A model generated the notes under the pieces. It saw nothing but the letters and a program-made list of their open reading frames with translations, did no database searches and was not told the origin of the DNA. A DNA stretch of 64,000 bases from Streptomyces durocortorensis (lineage in GTDB: Bacteria > Actinomycetota > Actinomycetes > Streptomycetales > Streptomycetaceae), in assembly GCF_031760065.1 (NCBI RefSeq), contig NZ_CP134500.1:2232001-2296000 (forward strand), in the 5' to 3' direction. The position numbers were made by a program, and so were the translations under genes. Shown here piece after piece: positions 32,316 through 39,956 of the stretch. The first letter of the stretch is position 1. Every line of letters begins with the position of its first letter.

Positions 32316-33278
32316 ATGAACACCGGCCCGTCCGTCCGGCCCGTCCATCTGTTTCCGGGCCAGGGCGACTTCTCCGTCAGCGCGCTGGTGAACGCCGCCC
32401 GCGCCGGTGACGAGCTGCGCACCGCCGTCCGCGAGGTCTTCGAACAGGTCGACCCGGTCGCGGAGGAGTGCGGGCTGCCGCCCCTCGGCCCCCGGCTGCT
32501 GGGGCCTGAGCCACCGAGCGGGCGCGACCTGGCGCTCGCCGCGCCGGGGGTCTCCCAACTGGCCCAGTTCGGTGCCTCGGTGGCCGTGCACCGGGCGCTG
32601 TGCCGGGCGTACGGGGAGCCGGTCGCGGCGGTCGGGGTGAGCTTCGGCGAGATCGCCGCGCTGACCGCAGCCGGGGTGTTCTCGGTCGGCGACGGCGCGC
32701 GCGCCGCCCACGACCTCGCGCTCGTCCTGACGTCGTGCCCCGGCGGGCTGACGGTCCTGGCCTGCTCGGAACGGTGCGCACAGGTCCTGCTGGACCGGGC
32801 GGGGGCCGGGGACGCGGTGGTGGCCGTGGTCAACGACGAGGCGTCGGTGGTGGTCTCGGGACCGGTGGCGGCGCTGGCCCGGGTCGAGAAGGCGGCCGCG
32901 GACCGGCAGGTGGCCGCGGTGCGTCTGCGGCTGCCGTTCTCCTCGCACCATCCGTCGCTCGGTGCGGCTGCCGGGTCCTTCACCGCCGCGCTCCGGGCCT
33001 ACCCCCGGTCCGAGGCCCGCTTCCCGGTCCACTCGGCGGTGGCGGGCCGCCGCTACCGCCCCGGGGACGATCTGGCGGCGTGCCTGGCCGACTGCCTGAT
33101 CCGACCGGCCGCCGTACCCGCCGTACTGCGCCAGCTGTCCGCGTACCGGCCGGGCGTCCTCTACGAGGCGGGCACGGGGGGCGCACTCGCGTCCAGCGCC
33201 CGCAAGGTCCTGGACGCGCTGCCGTCCCCGGCTCCGCCGGTGCACGCCCCGCTCACGGAACTCGGCTTCCCCTGGTGA
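32316..33278 (+). CDS. Malonyl-CoA:ACP transacylase-like acyltransferase
   Basis: This 320-residue protein has the FabD/AT fold: VHLFPGQGDF at the N-terminus, the nucleophile Ser109 in VGVSFGEIAAL, and a His in FSSHHPS (211/212). The nucleophile elbow of this family is normally G-H-S-L-G; here the His before the Ser is Val. This may alter activity or substrate choice. It probably loads an acyl or malonyl unit on the ACP encoded at 38.3 kb. The ATG at 32316 has GGAGGAA 7 nt upstream. It is the first gene of the plus-strand acyl cluster and is separated from the next gene by tandem repeats. Confidence 0.82.
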   Translation: MNTGPSVRPVHLFPGQGDFSVSALVNAARAGDELRTAVREVFEQVDPVAEECGLPPLGPRLLGPEPPSGRDLALAAPGVSQLAQFGASVAVHRALCRAYGEPVAAVGVSFGEIAALTAAGVFSVGDGARAAHDLALVLTSCPGGLTVLACSERCAQVLLDRAGAGDAVVAVVNDEASVVVSGPVAALARVEKAAADRQVAAVRLRLPFSSHHPSLGAAAGSFTAALRAYPRSEARFPVHSAVAGRRYRPGDDLAACLADCLIRPAAVPAVLRQLSAYRPGVLYEAGTGGALASSARKVLDALPSPAPPVHAPLTELGFPW

Positions 33279-33365
33279 CCGGCCCCGCCACGGCCGTCCC
33301 CGGGCAGCCGCGCCCCGCCCGCCTGCCCGCACCGCAGGACCGGCACGACCGGCACCGCCCGCCCT

Positions 33366-33465
33366 CGAACCGGCCCATCCACCCAGGAAACGAGCCCACC
33401 CGCGAACCCGCCCATCCACCCAGGAAACGAGCCCACCCGCGAACCGGCCCATCCGCCCAGGAAAC
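33366..33465 (+). repeat. 37-bp tandem repeats between acyltransferase and oxidase-like genes
   Basis: Two full units (33366-33402 and 33403-33439) and a 26-bp third unit (33440-33465) share the core CCCATCCACCCAGGAAACGA. They fill the 207-nt gap before the next gene and are contiguous, with no spacers. Each unit contains AGGAAACGAG, which looks like a ribosome site but lacks a start codon. Function is unknown. Confidence 0.85.
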
Positions 33466-33485
33466 CCCCGCCCACCGGAGAACCC

Positions 33486-35318
33486 ATGCCGCTGCTCACC
33501 TCCCTGCCCGAAAGCGCCCGTGACGAAGTGCGCCGACTGATCGAGGGCTTCTGCGATCCGCCGTCCCTCGCCGCCCTGTCCGCTCTGCGCAAAGCGCTCG
33601 CCGACGACCCCGGTCCGGTCCACGGGCCCGGCGGGGGTGAGGTGCTGCTGCGACGGCTGCGGGCGATGAGCGAGGCGCTGCCGCCCGGCGCGGGCATCCT
33701 CGACGACCCCGCCCGGCTCGCCGCCGTCCACGCCTGCGCCGCCGTCGCCGACCCGCCCCTCTGCCTGGCGGGCCTGGTCCACCATCTGCTCTGCCTGGGC
33801 TCGCTGACCGAGCTCTCCGACGACCCCGAGGGTCTGGAGCCCCGGCTGTCGGCGCTGCGGGAAGGGCGCGCCAAGGGCGTCTACCTGATCACCGAGGTGG
33901 GCCAGGCCAACAGCCACCTCGCCACCGGCACCCGCGCCGACTTCGAACCGGCCGACGGCTCGTTCGTCCTGCACACGCCCGAGCCGGGCGCCGCCAAGTT
34001 CGGGAGCGCAGGTACGGGGGGCGTCGAGCAGACGGGCGTGGTCCTGGCCCGGCTCTTCGTCGAGGGCGTCGACCGCGGGGTCTTCGCGTTCATGGTCGCC
34101 CTCACCGACGAGCGGGGTCCGCTCCCCGGGGTCGAGTTGTCCGCGCCGATCGCCCTGGACGCCCTGCCGCTCGACTACGTACAGGTACGGTTCCACCGCC
34201 TGCGGGTGGCGCCTGCCCACTGGCTCTCCGACGGGGCCCGGATCAGCCATGACGGCAGGACGACGTTCCACGATCCCGCCGGGTCCCCGGAGCAGCGCCT
34301 CCAACGGACCCTGCGGGTGGGGCAGGGGCTGTGGGCAGCCATGCCCGCCGTCGCCGCCGCCACCTCCCGCCGCTCCGCCGTCCGGGCCGTCGAATACGCC
34401 CGGCAGCGCCGTACTCAGAGCCGGCTCGCCCCCGGGGTGCCCCTGCTCGCGTACCGGAGCCAGCAGACCGTGGTCCTCGGCGCGCTGGCCGACGCGTTCG
34501 CCCTGACGTGCGCCGCCGACGGGGCCCTGTCCGTACGGACCGGAGCCGGCAGCGCCGCGTCATCCCCGCCGGGCGGCGAGGAGGCCATGGGGTTCACGCC
34601 GTGGGCGGCCGTCAGCCGACCGCTGGCCGCCTACAAGGCCGTCACCGTCCGGACCGCCGCCCGCCTCACCGCCGAGTGCCAGCACCGGTGCGGCTTCTCG
34701 GGCCAGCTGACCGTCAACCGCCTCGCCGCCTACCAGAGCTTCCACCACGCCTTCGACACAGCGGGCGGCGACAGCCAGCTGATCTTCTACGACATAGGCC
34801 GCGCCCTCGTGGAGGAGGACCGGGGGAAGGAGCCGGAGCCGCAGGAGACCCCGGACCCCACCTCCCCGCACTGGTGGCCCACCCTCCTCCGACTCCATCA
34901 GGCCGCTCTCACAAGGGAGTTGATACGGCGCGGCGCGGCCGATGCCTCCCTGGACCCCTTCGAGCGGTGGAACCCGTTGCTGGAGCAGGCCGGCGTCCTG
35001 GGCGAGGTCCGGGCCGTGCTGCTCATGGCCGATGACGTCACCCGCGTACTGGAACGGCTCCGCGACCCCGACCTCGTCCGGGCCCTGACTCCCCTGGCTG
35101 CCCTGCACGGCATCCTCTCCGCCCGCCGCTGGGCCGGTCCGCTGCTCGCCCTCGGGACCCTGGAACCGGCGGAGTTCGAGGCGCTGCCCGGCGTCGTCCA
35201 CCGGCTGTGCGATGCCGTGCTGGAGCAACTGCCACTGTTGGTCGAGATATTCGAGGAGCAGGGCGAGCGGGACGCTCTGGACGCCGCGCTCGTCTGGACG
35301 CGCGGGGCCACCTCATGA
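33486..35318 (+). CDS. Acyl-CoA oxidase/dehydrogenase-like flavoprotein
   Basis: This 610-residue protein has the length and order of an acyl-CoA oxidase. A helical N-terminal domain comes first, then the FAD/substrate region with YLITEVGQANSHLATGT and SFVLHTPEPGAAKFGS (oxidase-type segments) near residues 135-180. A long helical C-terminal half follows. It probably introduces a 2,3-double bond in an acyl chain. Its size and type recall Aco of the avenolide butenolide pathway in S. avermitilis, but the rest of this cluster differs. The ATG at 33486 follows ACCGGAGAACCC. Its stop overlaps the KAS III start (ATGA), so the two are coupled. Confidence 0.82.
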   Translation: MPLLTSLPESARDEVRRLIEGFCDPPSLAALSALRKALADDPGPVHGPGGGEVLLRRLRAMSEALPPGAGILDDPARLAAVHACAAVADPPLCLAGLVHHLLCLGSLTELSDDPEGLEPRLSALREGRAKGVYLITEVGQANSHLATGTRADFEPADGSFVLHTPEPGAAKFGSAGTGGVEQTGVVLARLFVEGVDRGVFAFMVALTDERGPLPGVELSAPIALDALPLDYVQVRFHRLRVAPAHWLSDGARISHDGRTTFHDPAGSPEQRLQRTLRVGQGLWAAMPAVAAATSRRSAVRAVEYARQRRTQSRLAPGVPLLAYRSQQTVVLGALADAFALTCAADGALSVRTGAGSAASSPPGGEEAMGFTPWAAVSRPLAAYKAVTVRTAARLTAECQHRCGFSGQLTVNRLAAYQSFHHAFDTAGGDSQLIFYDIGRALVEEDRGKEPEPQETPDPTSPHWWPTLLRLHQAALTRELIRRGAADASLDPFERWNPLLEQAGVLGEVRAVLLMADDVTRVLERLRDPDLVRALTPLAALHGILSARRWAGPLLALGTLEPAEFEALPGVVHRLCDAVLEQLPLLVEIFEEQGERDALDAALVWTRGATS

Positions 35319-36388
35319 CCGCCGCCCGACGCGTCGGAGTCCTCGGACTGGGCACCCACCTCCCGCCCGGCGTCCGCACCAACGAGGACGTGGCCCGCGA
35401 TGCCGGAGTGACCGCCCAGTGGATCGGCGAGCGCACCGGCGTCCTCACCCGTCATGTCGCGGGCCCCGACGAGGCGGCGTCCGACCTTGCCGCCCACGCG
35501 GTCCGGTCGGCGGTCCGGGCCGCGGGTATCGACGCCGCCGACATCGGCCTGCTGGTCTGCGCGACCTCGACCCCCGACGAGCTGGGGCCCGCCACCGCGT
35601 GCCGTGTCCAGGCCGCCGTGGGCGCGCACCGGGCCGTCGCCCTCGACGTCGGCGCGGCCTGCTCCGGCTGGCTGTTCGCGGCCAAGGTCGCCCACGACTG
35701 GCTGCGCGGTGCCGAACAGGACGGCTACGCGGTGGTGGTCGGGGTGGAGGCGTACTCCAAGTTCCTGGACCGCACCGACCGGGGCACCTCGGTGCTCTTC
35801 GCCGACGGGGCGGCCGCCGCCGTACTGGGGGCGGTGGACGAACCGTACGGATTCGCGGACTTCCGGCTCGGCTCCGACGGGACGCAGGCCGGGCTCGTCC
35901 TGATCCCGGGCGGTGGCAGCCGACTGCCCGCCGCCCCGGCCACGCTCGCCGCCGGGAGCCACCACATCCGCATGGACGGGCGGAGCGTCAGCCGCTTCAT
36001 CGTCGACGTGCTGCCCCGGCTGATCACCGAGGCACTCCACCGGGCCGGTCTCGGTGTGAAGGACATCGCGTGCTTCGTCTGCCACCAGCCCAACCCCGTA
36101 CTGCTGCGGCGGCTCGGCGGCGAGCTCGGCATCCCCCCGGACCGGCTGGTCGTCGTCGGTGACGAGGTCGGCAACATCGGGGCCGCCAGCGCCGCGTACG
36201 CGCTCGCCGCCGCTGCCGCCCGGCATGGGCTGCGGCCCGGGGACCGGGTGCTGCTCACCGTGTTCGGCGCCGGGATGACCTGGGGCAGCGCACTCCTCAC
36301 CTGGAGCGGGGCCCGCGCGCTGATGCCCCTGCCCACACCCACCTCCGACCCCTCCGTATCGAACGTGTCAGAAAGGAACCTGCCATGA
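35315..36388 (+). CDS. Beta-ketoacyl-ACP synthase III (first copy)
   Basis: This 357-residue thiolase-fold enzyme keeps the KAS III triad: Cys116 in GAACSGW, His257 in FVCHQPN and Asn287 in VGNIGAAS. It should start chain building by condensing an acyl-CoA primer with malonyl-ACP, or form a C-C or ester bond as many secondary-metabolite KAS III do. It is translationally coupled to the oxidase-like gene upstream and the ketoreductase downstream through ATGA overlaps. It differs clearly from the second KAS III 2 kb downstream, so the two probably have separate roles. Confidence 0.92.
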   Translation: MTAARRVGVLGLGTHLPPGVRTNEDVARDAGVTAQWIGERTGVLTRHVAGPDEAASDLAAHAVRSAVRAAGIDAADIGLLVCATSTPDELGPATACRVQAAVGAHRAVALDVGAACSGWLFAAKVAHDWLRGAEQDGYAVVVGVEAYSKFLDRTDRGTSVLFADGAAAAVLGAVDEPYGFADFRLGSDGTQAGLVLIPGGGSRLPAAPATLAAGSHHIRMDGRSVSRFIVDVLPRLITEALHRAGLGVKDIACFVCHQPNPVLLRRLGGELGIPPDRLVVVGDEVGNIGAASAAYALAAAAARHGLRPGDRVLLTVFGAGMTWGSALLTWSGARALMPLPTPTSDPSVSNVSERNLP

Positions 36389-37227
36389 ACGCTGTGGACC
36401 TCTTCCGCCTTGACGGCGCCCGCGCCCTGGTGACCGGCGGCTCGCGGGGCATCGGCCGGGCCGTAGCGGAAGGCCTCGCCGACGCGGGGTGCGACCTGGT
36501 GGTGACCGCCCGGACGCTGTCCGCCCTCGACTCCACCGTACGGGCGGTGGAGGACCGGGGCCGCAAGGCCGTCGCCCTCGACGGGGACCTCGCCGGACCG
36601 GGCGTGGCGGCAGCCCTGGTCGACCGGGCCGCCTCGGCGCTCGGCGGGCTCGACGTCGTCGTGCACAACGCGGGCACCCTGCCCACGGCCGAGGACGGCA
36701 GCCCGCTGCTTCTGCCGCTCCAGCACGCCGAGCAAGGGGACTGGGAGACGGTGATCACCGTCAACCTCAACGCCACGGCCGCCGTCTGCCGGGCGTCCCA
36801 CCCCTATCTGCTGGAGTCGGCGCGGGCGAGCCTGGTCCTGATGTCCTCCGTCGCCGGGGTCGTCGGCACCCCGATGATGGAGGCGTACGCGGCCACCAAG
36901 GCCGCCCAGTTGTCGCTGGCGCGCAGCCTGGCCGTCGGCTGGGCCCGGCAGGGGATCCGCGTCAACGCGCTCTGCCCGGGGTGGACGCGTACGGACATGA
37001 CCGCGTTCGCCAGCGAGGCCGACGTCCTGTCGGACTGGCTCACCAGCCATGTGCCGATGGGCCGTTGGGCCACGACGGACGAGGTGGTCGGCGCTGCCCT
37101 CTTCCTCGCCTCCCCCGCCGCGTCGTTCGTGACCGGCCACGCGCTGGTCGTCGACGGGGGGCTGGCCGTGCCGGACGGTGGTCTGGCCGGCCACCCGAAG
37201 CCGTCCTCGCCCTTCGCGGCGGCCTGA
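36385..37227 (+). CDS. SDR-family 3-oxoacyl-ACP reductase (FabG-like)
   Basis: This 280-residue short-chain dehydrogenase has the NADPH motif TGGSRGIG (17-24), the NNAG equivalent VVHNAG, and the catalytic Ser154/155, Tyr168 and Lys172 (MMEAYAATKAA). The C-terminal FVTGHALVVDGGLAV segment is typical of FabG. It should reduce the ketone made by the condensing enzymes of the cluster. The start overlaps the KAS III stop. The tail beyond the SDR core is slightly long. Confidence 0.92.
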   Translation: MNAVDLFRLDGARALVTGGSRGIGRAVAEGLADAGCDLVVTARTLSALDSTVRAVEDRGRKAVALDGDLAGPGVAAALVDRAASALGGLDVVVHNAGTLPTAEDGSPLLLPLQHAEQGDWETVITVNLNATAAVCRASHPYLLESARASLVLMSSVAGVVGTPMMEAYAATKAAQLSLARSLAVGWARQGIRVNALCPGWTRTDMTAFASEADVLSDWLTSHVPMGRWATTDEVVGAALFLASPAASFVTGHALVVDGGLAVPDGGLAGHPKPSSPFAAA

Positions 37228-37243
37228 GGTCCGAGGCCTGAGC

Positions 37244-38320
37244 ATGCAGACCACGCGCACCACCACCGCCGTCGTCTCCGGTGTCGGCTCCTGCCTCCCG
37301 CCGCCCGTGGTCGACAACGAGGCCGTCATCGCGCGCGGCGCGCTGCTGACCGACGCCGACTGGATCCGGGGCCGCACCGGGATCGAGCGCCGCCGCCATG
37401 CCCCGCCCGGTACGAGCACCGGCGACCTGGCGGTCGGCGCGGGCCGGGCGGCGCTCGCCTCGGCCGGGGGCGCCCGCCCGGACCTCGTCCTGCTGGCCAC
37501 CTCCACCCCCGACCACCCCTGCCCGGCGACCGCCCCGGAGGTCGCCCACCGGCTCGGGCTCGGAACGGTGGCCGCGTTCGACGTGTCGGCGGTCTGCTCG
37601 GGGTTCCTGTACGCGCTGGCCGTGGCGACCGGCCTGGTGCGCGGCGGGATGTGCGCCACGCCCCTGGTCATCGCGGCGGAGACCTACACCGCCATCGTCG
37701 ACCCGTCCGACCGGACGACCGCCCCGATCTTCGGCGACGGGGCCGGTGCCGTGCTCCTGCGGTCCGGCGTACCGGACGAGCCCGGGGCCGTCGTCGCCAC
37801 CGACCTCGGCGCGGACGGCAGTGGGCGGGCCGCGATCACGATCCCGGGCGGCGGCGCCCGTCACCCCCGCCATCTGCCGCCGCCCGCCCCGGACGCGCAC
37901 TTCTTCCACATGGAGGGCCGTGCCGTCTACGCGCACGCCGTGCGCCGTATGACACGGTCCTCCGAGGCCGTGCTGCGGCGGGCGGGCTGGACGGCCGACT
38001 CCGTACGGGCGTTCATCGGCCACCAGGCCAACCAGCGCATCCTGGACTCCGTCGGCGACCGGCTGGGGATCGCGCCCGCGCACCGGTTCGGCAACATCCG
38101 CGAGCTCGGCAACACCGCCGCCGCTTCCATCCCCCTCGTCCTCGCCGACCCCGCCGTTCAGCGGGCGCCCGGTGAACGCTGCCTGCTCACCGCGTTCGGC
38201 GGCGGCTTCACCTGGGCGTCCGCCGCGCTGACCTGGCCCGGTGTCAGTCCGCTGGCCGAGGAGCCGGACGCGGCCACGCCTCTCCGTACAGCCCCTTCCG
38301 TACCGCCACGACCCCTGTGA
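37244..38320 (+). CDS. Beta-ketoacyl-ACP synthase III (second copy)
   Basis: This 358-residue KAS III has Cys118 in AVCSGF, His260 in IGHQANQRI and Asn290 in LGNTAAAS, a complete triad. The H-Q-A-N-Q-R-I helix is closer to housekeeping FabH than the first copy, whose equivalent is H-Q-P-N-P-V-L. It therefore may be the true initiating enzyme. I chose the ATG at 37244 over the upstream frame extension because it follows the ketoreductase stop with a GAGG site. It is followed 10 nt later by the ACP gene. Confidence 0.92.
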   Translation: MQTTRTTTAVVSGVGSCLPPPVVDNEAVIARGALLTDADWIRGRTGIERRRHAPPGTSTGDLAVGAGRAALASAGGARPDLVLLATSTPDHPCPATAPEVAHRLGLGTVAAFDVSAVCSGFLYALAVATGLVRGGMCATPLVIAAETYTAIVDPSDRTTAPIFGDGAGAVLLRSGVPDEPGAVVATDLGADGSGRAAITIPGGGARHPRHLPPPAPDAHFFHMEGRAVYAHAVRRMTRSSEAVLRRAGWTADSVRAFIGHQANQRILDSVGDRLGIAPAHRFGNIRELGNTAAASIPLVLADPAVQRAPGERCLLTAFGGGFTWASAALTWPGVSPLAEEPDAATPLRTAPSVPPRPL

Positions 38321-38330
38321 GGAGCCCCCG

Positions 38331-38591
38331 ATGGAGCACGTCTACACCCGCCTCGTGACCCTGCTCGGCGACAAGTTCGAGGTCGCCGCCGATCTCATAC
38401 GCCCCGACGCCACCCTCGGCGACCTGGAACTGGACTCCCTGGCCGTGGTGGAGCTCTACGTCACCCTCCAGGAGGAGTGGGGCGTCCCGCTCGACGACTC
38501 CGAGGCCGCCGCCGAACTGACCGTCGACGAGGTGGCCCGCTCGGTGGCGGAACTGCTCGACGCGGACCGGGCGTCCGGGGCCACACCGTGA
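38331..38591 (+). CDS. Acyl carrier protein
   Basis: This 86-residue acidic helical protein has the phosphopantetheine site LELDSLAVVEL, with Ser36 as the attachment residue. It should carry the growing acyl chain of this cluster. The ATG at 38331 follows GAGGAGC. Its stop codon overlaps the GTG start of the KAS II gene. Confidence 0.92.
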   Translation: MEHVYTRLVTLLGDKFEVAADLIRPDATLGDLELDSLAVVELYVTLQEEWGVPLDDSEAAAELTVDEVARSVAELLDADRASGATP

Positions 38592-39811
38592 GCGAGGACA
38601 TCGCCGTCACCGGGATCGGCCTGGTGACACCCGGCGGCATCGGCACCGAAGCGACCTGGAGAGCGGTGTGCGCCGGGCGGGCGACGGCGCGCACCGACCC
38701 CCTCCTGGCGGACGCGGGCGCGCCGGTGCGGCTCTCGTGCCGGGTACCGCCGCAGGAGCGGGTACGGGGGCGGCTCTGGCGCTTCGACCCCGCCACCCGG
38801 TTCCTGCTCACCGCCGCCCGCGAGGCCCTCGCCTCGGCGCGGCTCGATCCGGCCGAGTGGACGCCGGGGCGGGTCGCGGTGGTCGTGGGCACGGCGGCGG
38901 GCGGCATCGGCACCCTGGAGACCCAGCACCGCAAACTGCTCACCTCCGGGCCCGGCGCGCTCTCCCCCATGACGCTGCCCGCGTTCCTGCCCAACATGGC
39001 CGCCGGGCAACTCGCCCTCGAACTCGGCTCCACCGGGCCCTCGTTGCAGACCTCGACGGCCTGTGCCTCGGGCGCGACAGCGATCATCACGGCCTGTCTG
39101 CTGCTACGGGCGGGGGCGTGCGACATCGCCGTCGCGGGCGGCACGGACGCCATGGTCACACCCCTGTGCGCCTCGGCGTTCGCCAAGACGGGCGCACTGT
39201 CCCGGCGCGAGCGCGACCCCGGTGGCGCCTCGCGCCCGTTCGACCTGGACCGCGACGGTTTCGTGCTGGGCGAGGGCTGCGGGGTGCTCATCCTGGAGCG
39301 CGCGGACCACGCCGCCGCCCGGTCGGTCCGGCCGACGGCGCTCCTCGCCGGGTACGGGGCCACCGGCGACGCCCACCACCCCACCGCCCCGCACCCCGAG
39401 GGCGCGGGGCTGCGGGCGGCGACCGGGGAGGCGCTGGCCCGGGCGGGGCGCACCCCGGGCGAGGTCGACCACATCAACGCCCACGGCACGAGCACCGCGC
39501 TCAACGACGCGGTGGAGGCCACGGCGATCCGGAAGCTGTACGGCTGCGGGGACGGCCCTTCGGTCACCTCGGCCAAGGGCGTCCTGGGGCACACCATGGG
39601 GGCGGCGGGCGCGATCGAGGCGGCGCTGACCGTGCTGAGCATCGCCCGCGCGACCGTTCCCCCCACGGCCAACTTCACGACCCCTGACGACGCCACGGCG
39701 GGCATCGACATCGTCCGCACCGCCGCCCGGCCCCAGCGTGTCCGTCTCGCCCTCAGCCACTCCCTGGGCTTCGGCGGACACAACACGGTCCTCGCTCTCA
39801 CGGGTGTCTGA
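38588..39811 (+). CDS. Beta-ketoacyl-ACP synthase II (FabF-like)
   Basis: This 407-residue condensing enzyme has the Cys-His-His triad: Cys159 in STACASGA, His299 in NAHGTST and His335 in KGVLGHTMGAAG, with Lys330. It should extend the acyl chain on the ACP. No chain-length-factor partner follows, so this is not a classic type II polyketide KS-CLF pair. The GTG at 38588 overlaps the ACP stop. No dehydratase or enoyl reductase is present, so the product would keep hydroxyl, keto or oxidase-made double-bond functions. Confidence 0.92.
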   Translation: MSEDIAVTGIGLVTPGGIGTEATWRAVCAGRATARTDPLLADAGAPVRLSCRVPPQERVRGRLWRFDPATRFLLTAAREALASARLDPAEWTPGRVAVVVGTAAGGIGTLETQHRKLLTSGPGALSPMTLPAFLPNMAAGQLALELGSTGPSLQTSTACASGATAIITACLLLRAGACDIAVAGGTDAMVTPLCASAFAKTGALSRRERDPGGASRPFDLDRDGFVLGEGCGVLILERADHAAARSVRPTALLAGYGATGDAHHPTAPHPEGAGLRAATGEALARAGRTPGEVDHINAHGTSTALNDAVEATAIRKLYGCGDGPSVTSAKGVLGHTMGAAGAIEAALTVLSIARATVPPTANFTTPDDATAGIDIVRTAARPQRVRLALSHSLGFGGHNTVLALTGV

Positions 39812-39885
39812 CGGGGTGCGCGGTGGGCACGGCGGCGGGCCGCCACTCGTTCGCGCGCGTGTCGCCCCGCCTGCGGCCGGGACCC

Positions 39886-39912
39886 TTGACCGGAAGTTAC
39901 TTTCCCTATAAG
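39886..39912 (+). promoter_or_regulatory. Candidate promoter of the GH3 gene
   Basis: TTGACC (39886-39891) and TATAAG (39907-39912) resemble -35 and -10 hexamers, with a rather short 15-bp spacer. Between and after them lie GGAAGTTACTTTCC and TTGGAAGTTTCTTTC, which recall the GGAAA-TTTCC half-sites of sugar-responsive regulators. Confidence 0.4.
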
Positions 39913-39956
39913 CGTACCTTCTTGGAAGTTTCTTTCACCCCCGGGAAGGAGCTCAC

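Noticed and set aside
33366..33465. CRISPR array
   Set aside because: The 37-bp units are directly contiguous, with no spacers, and no cas genes are near.
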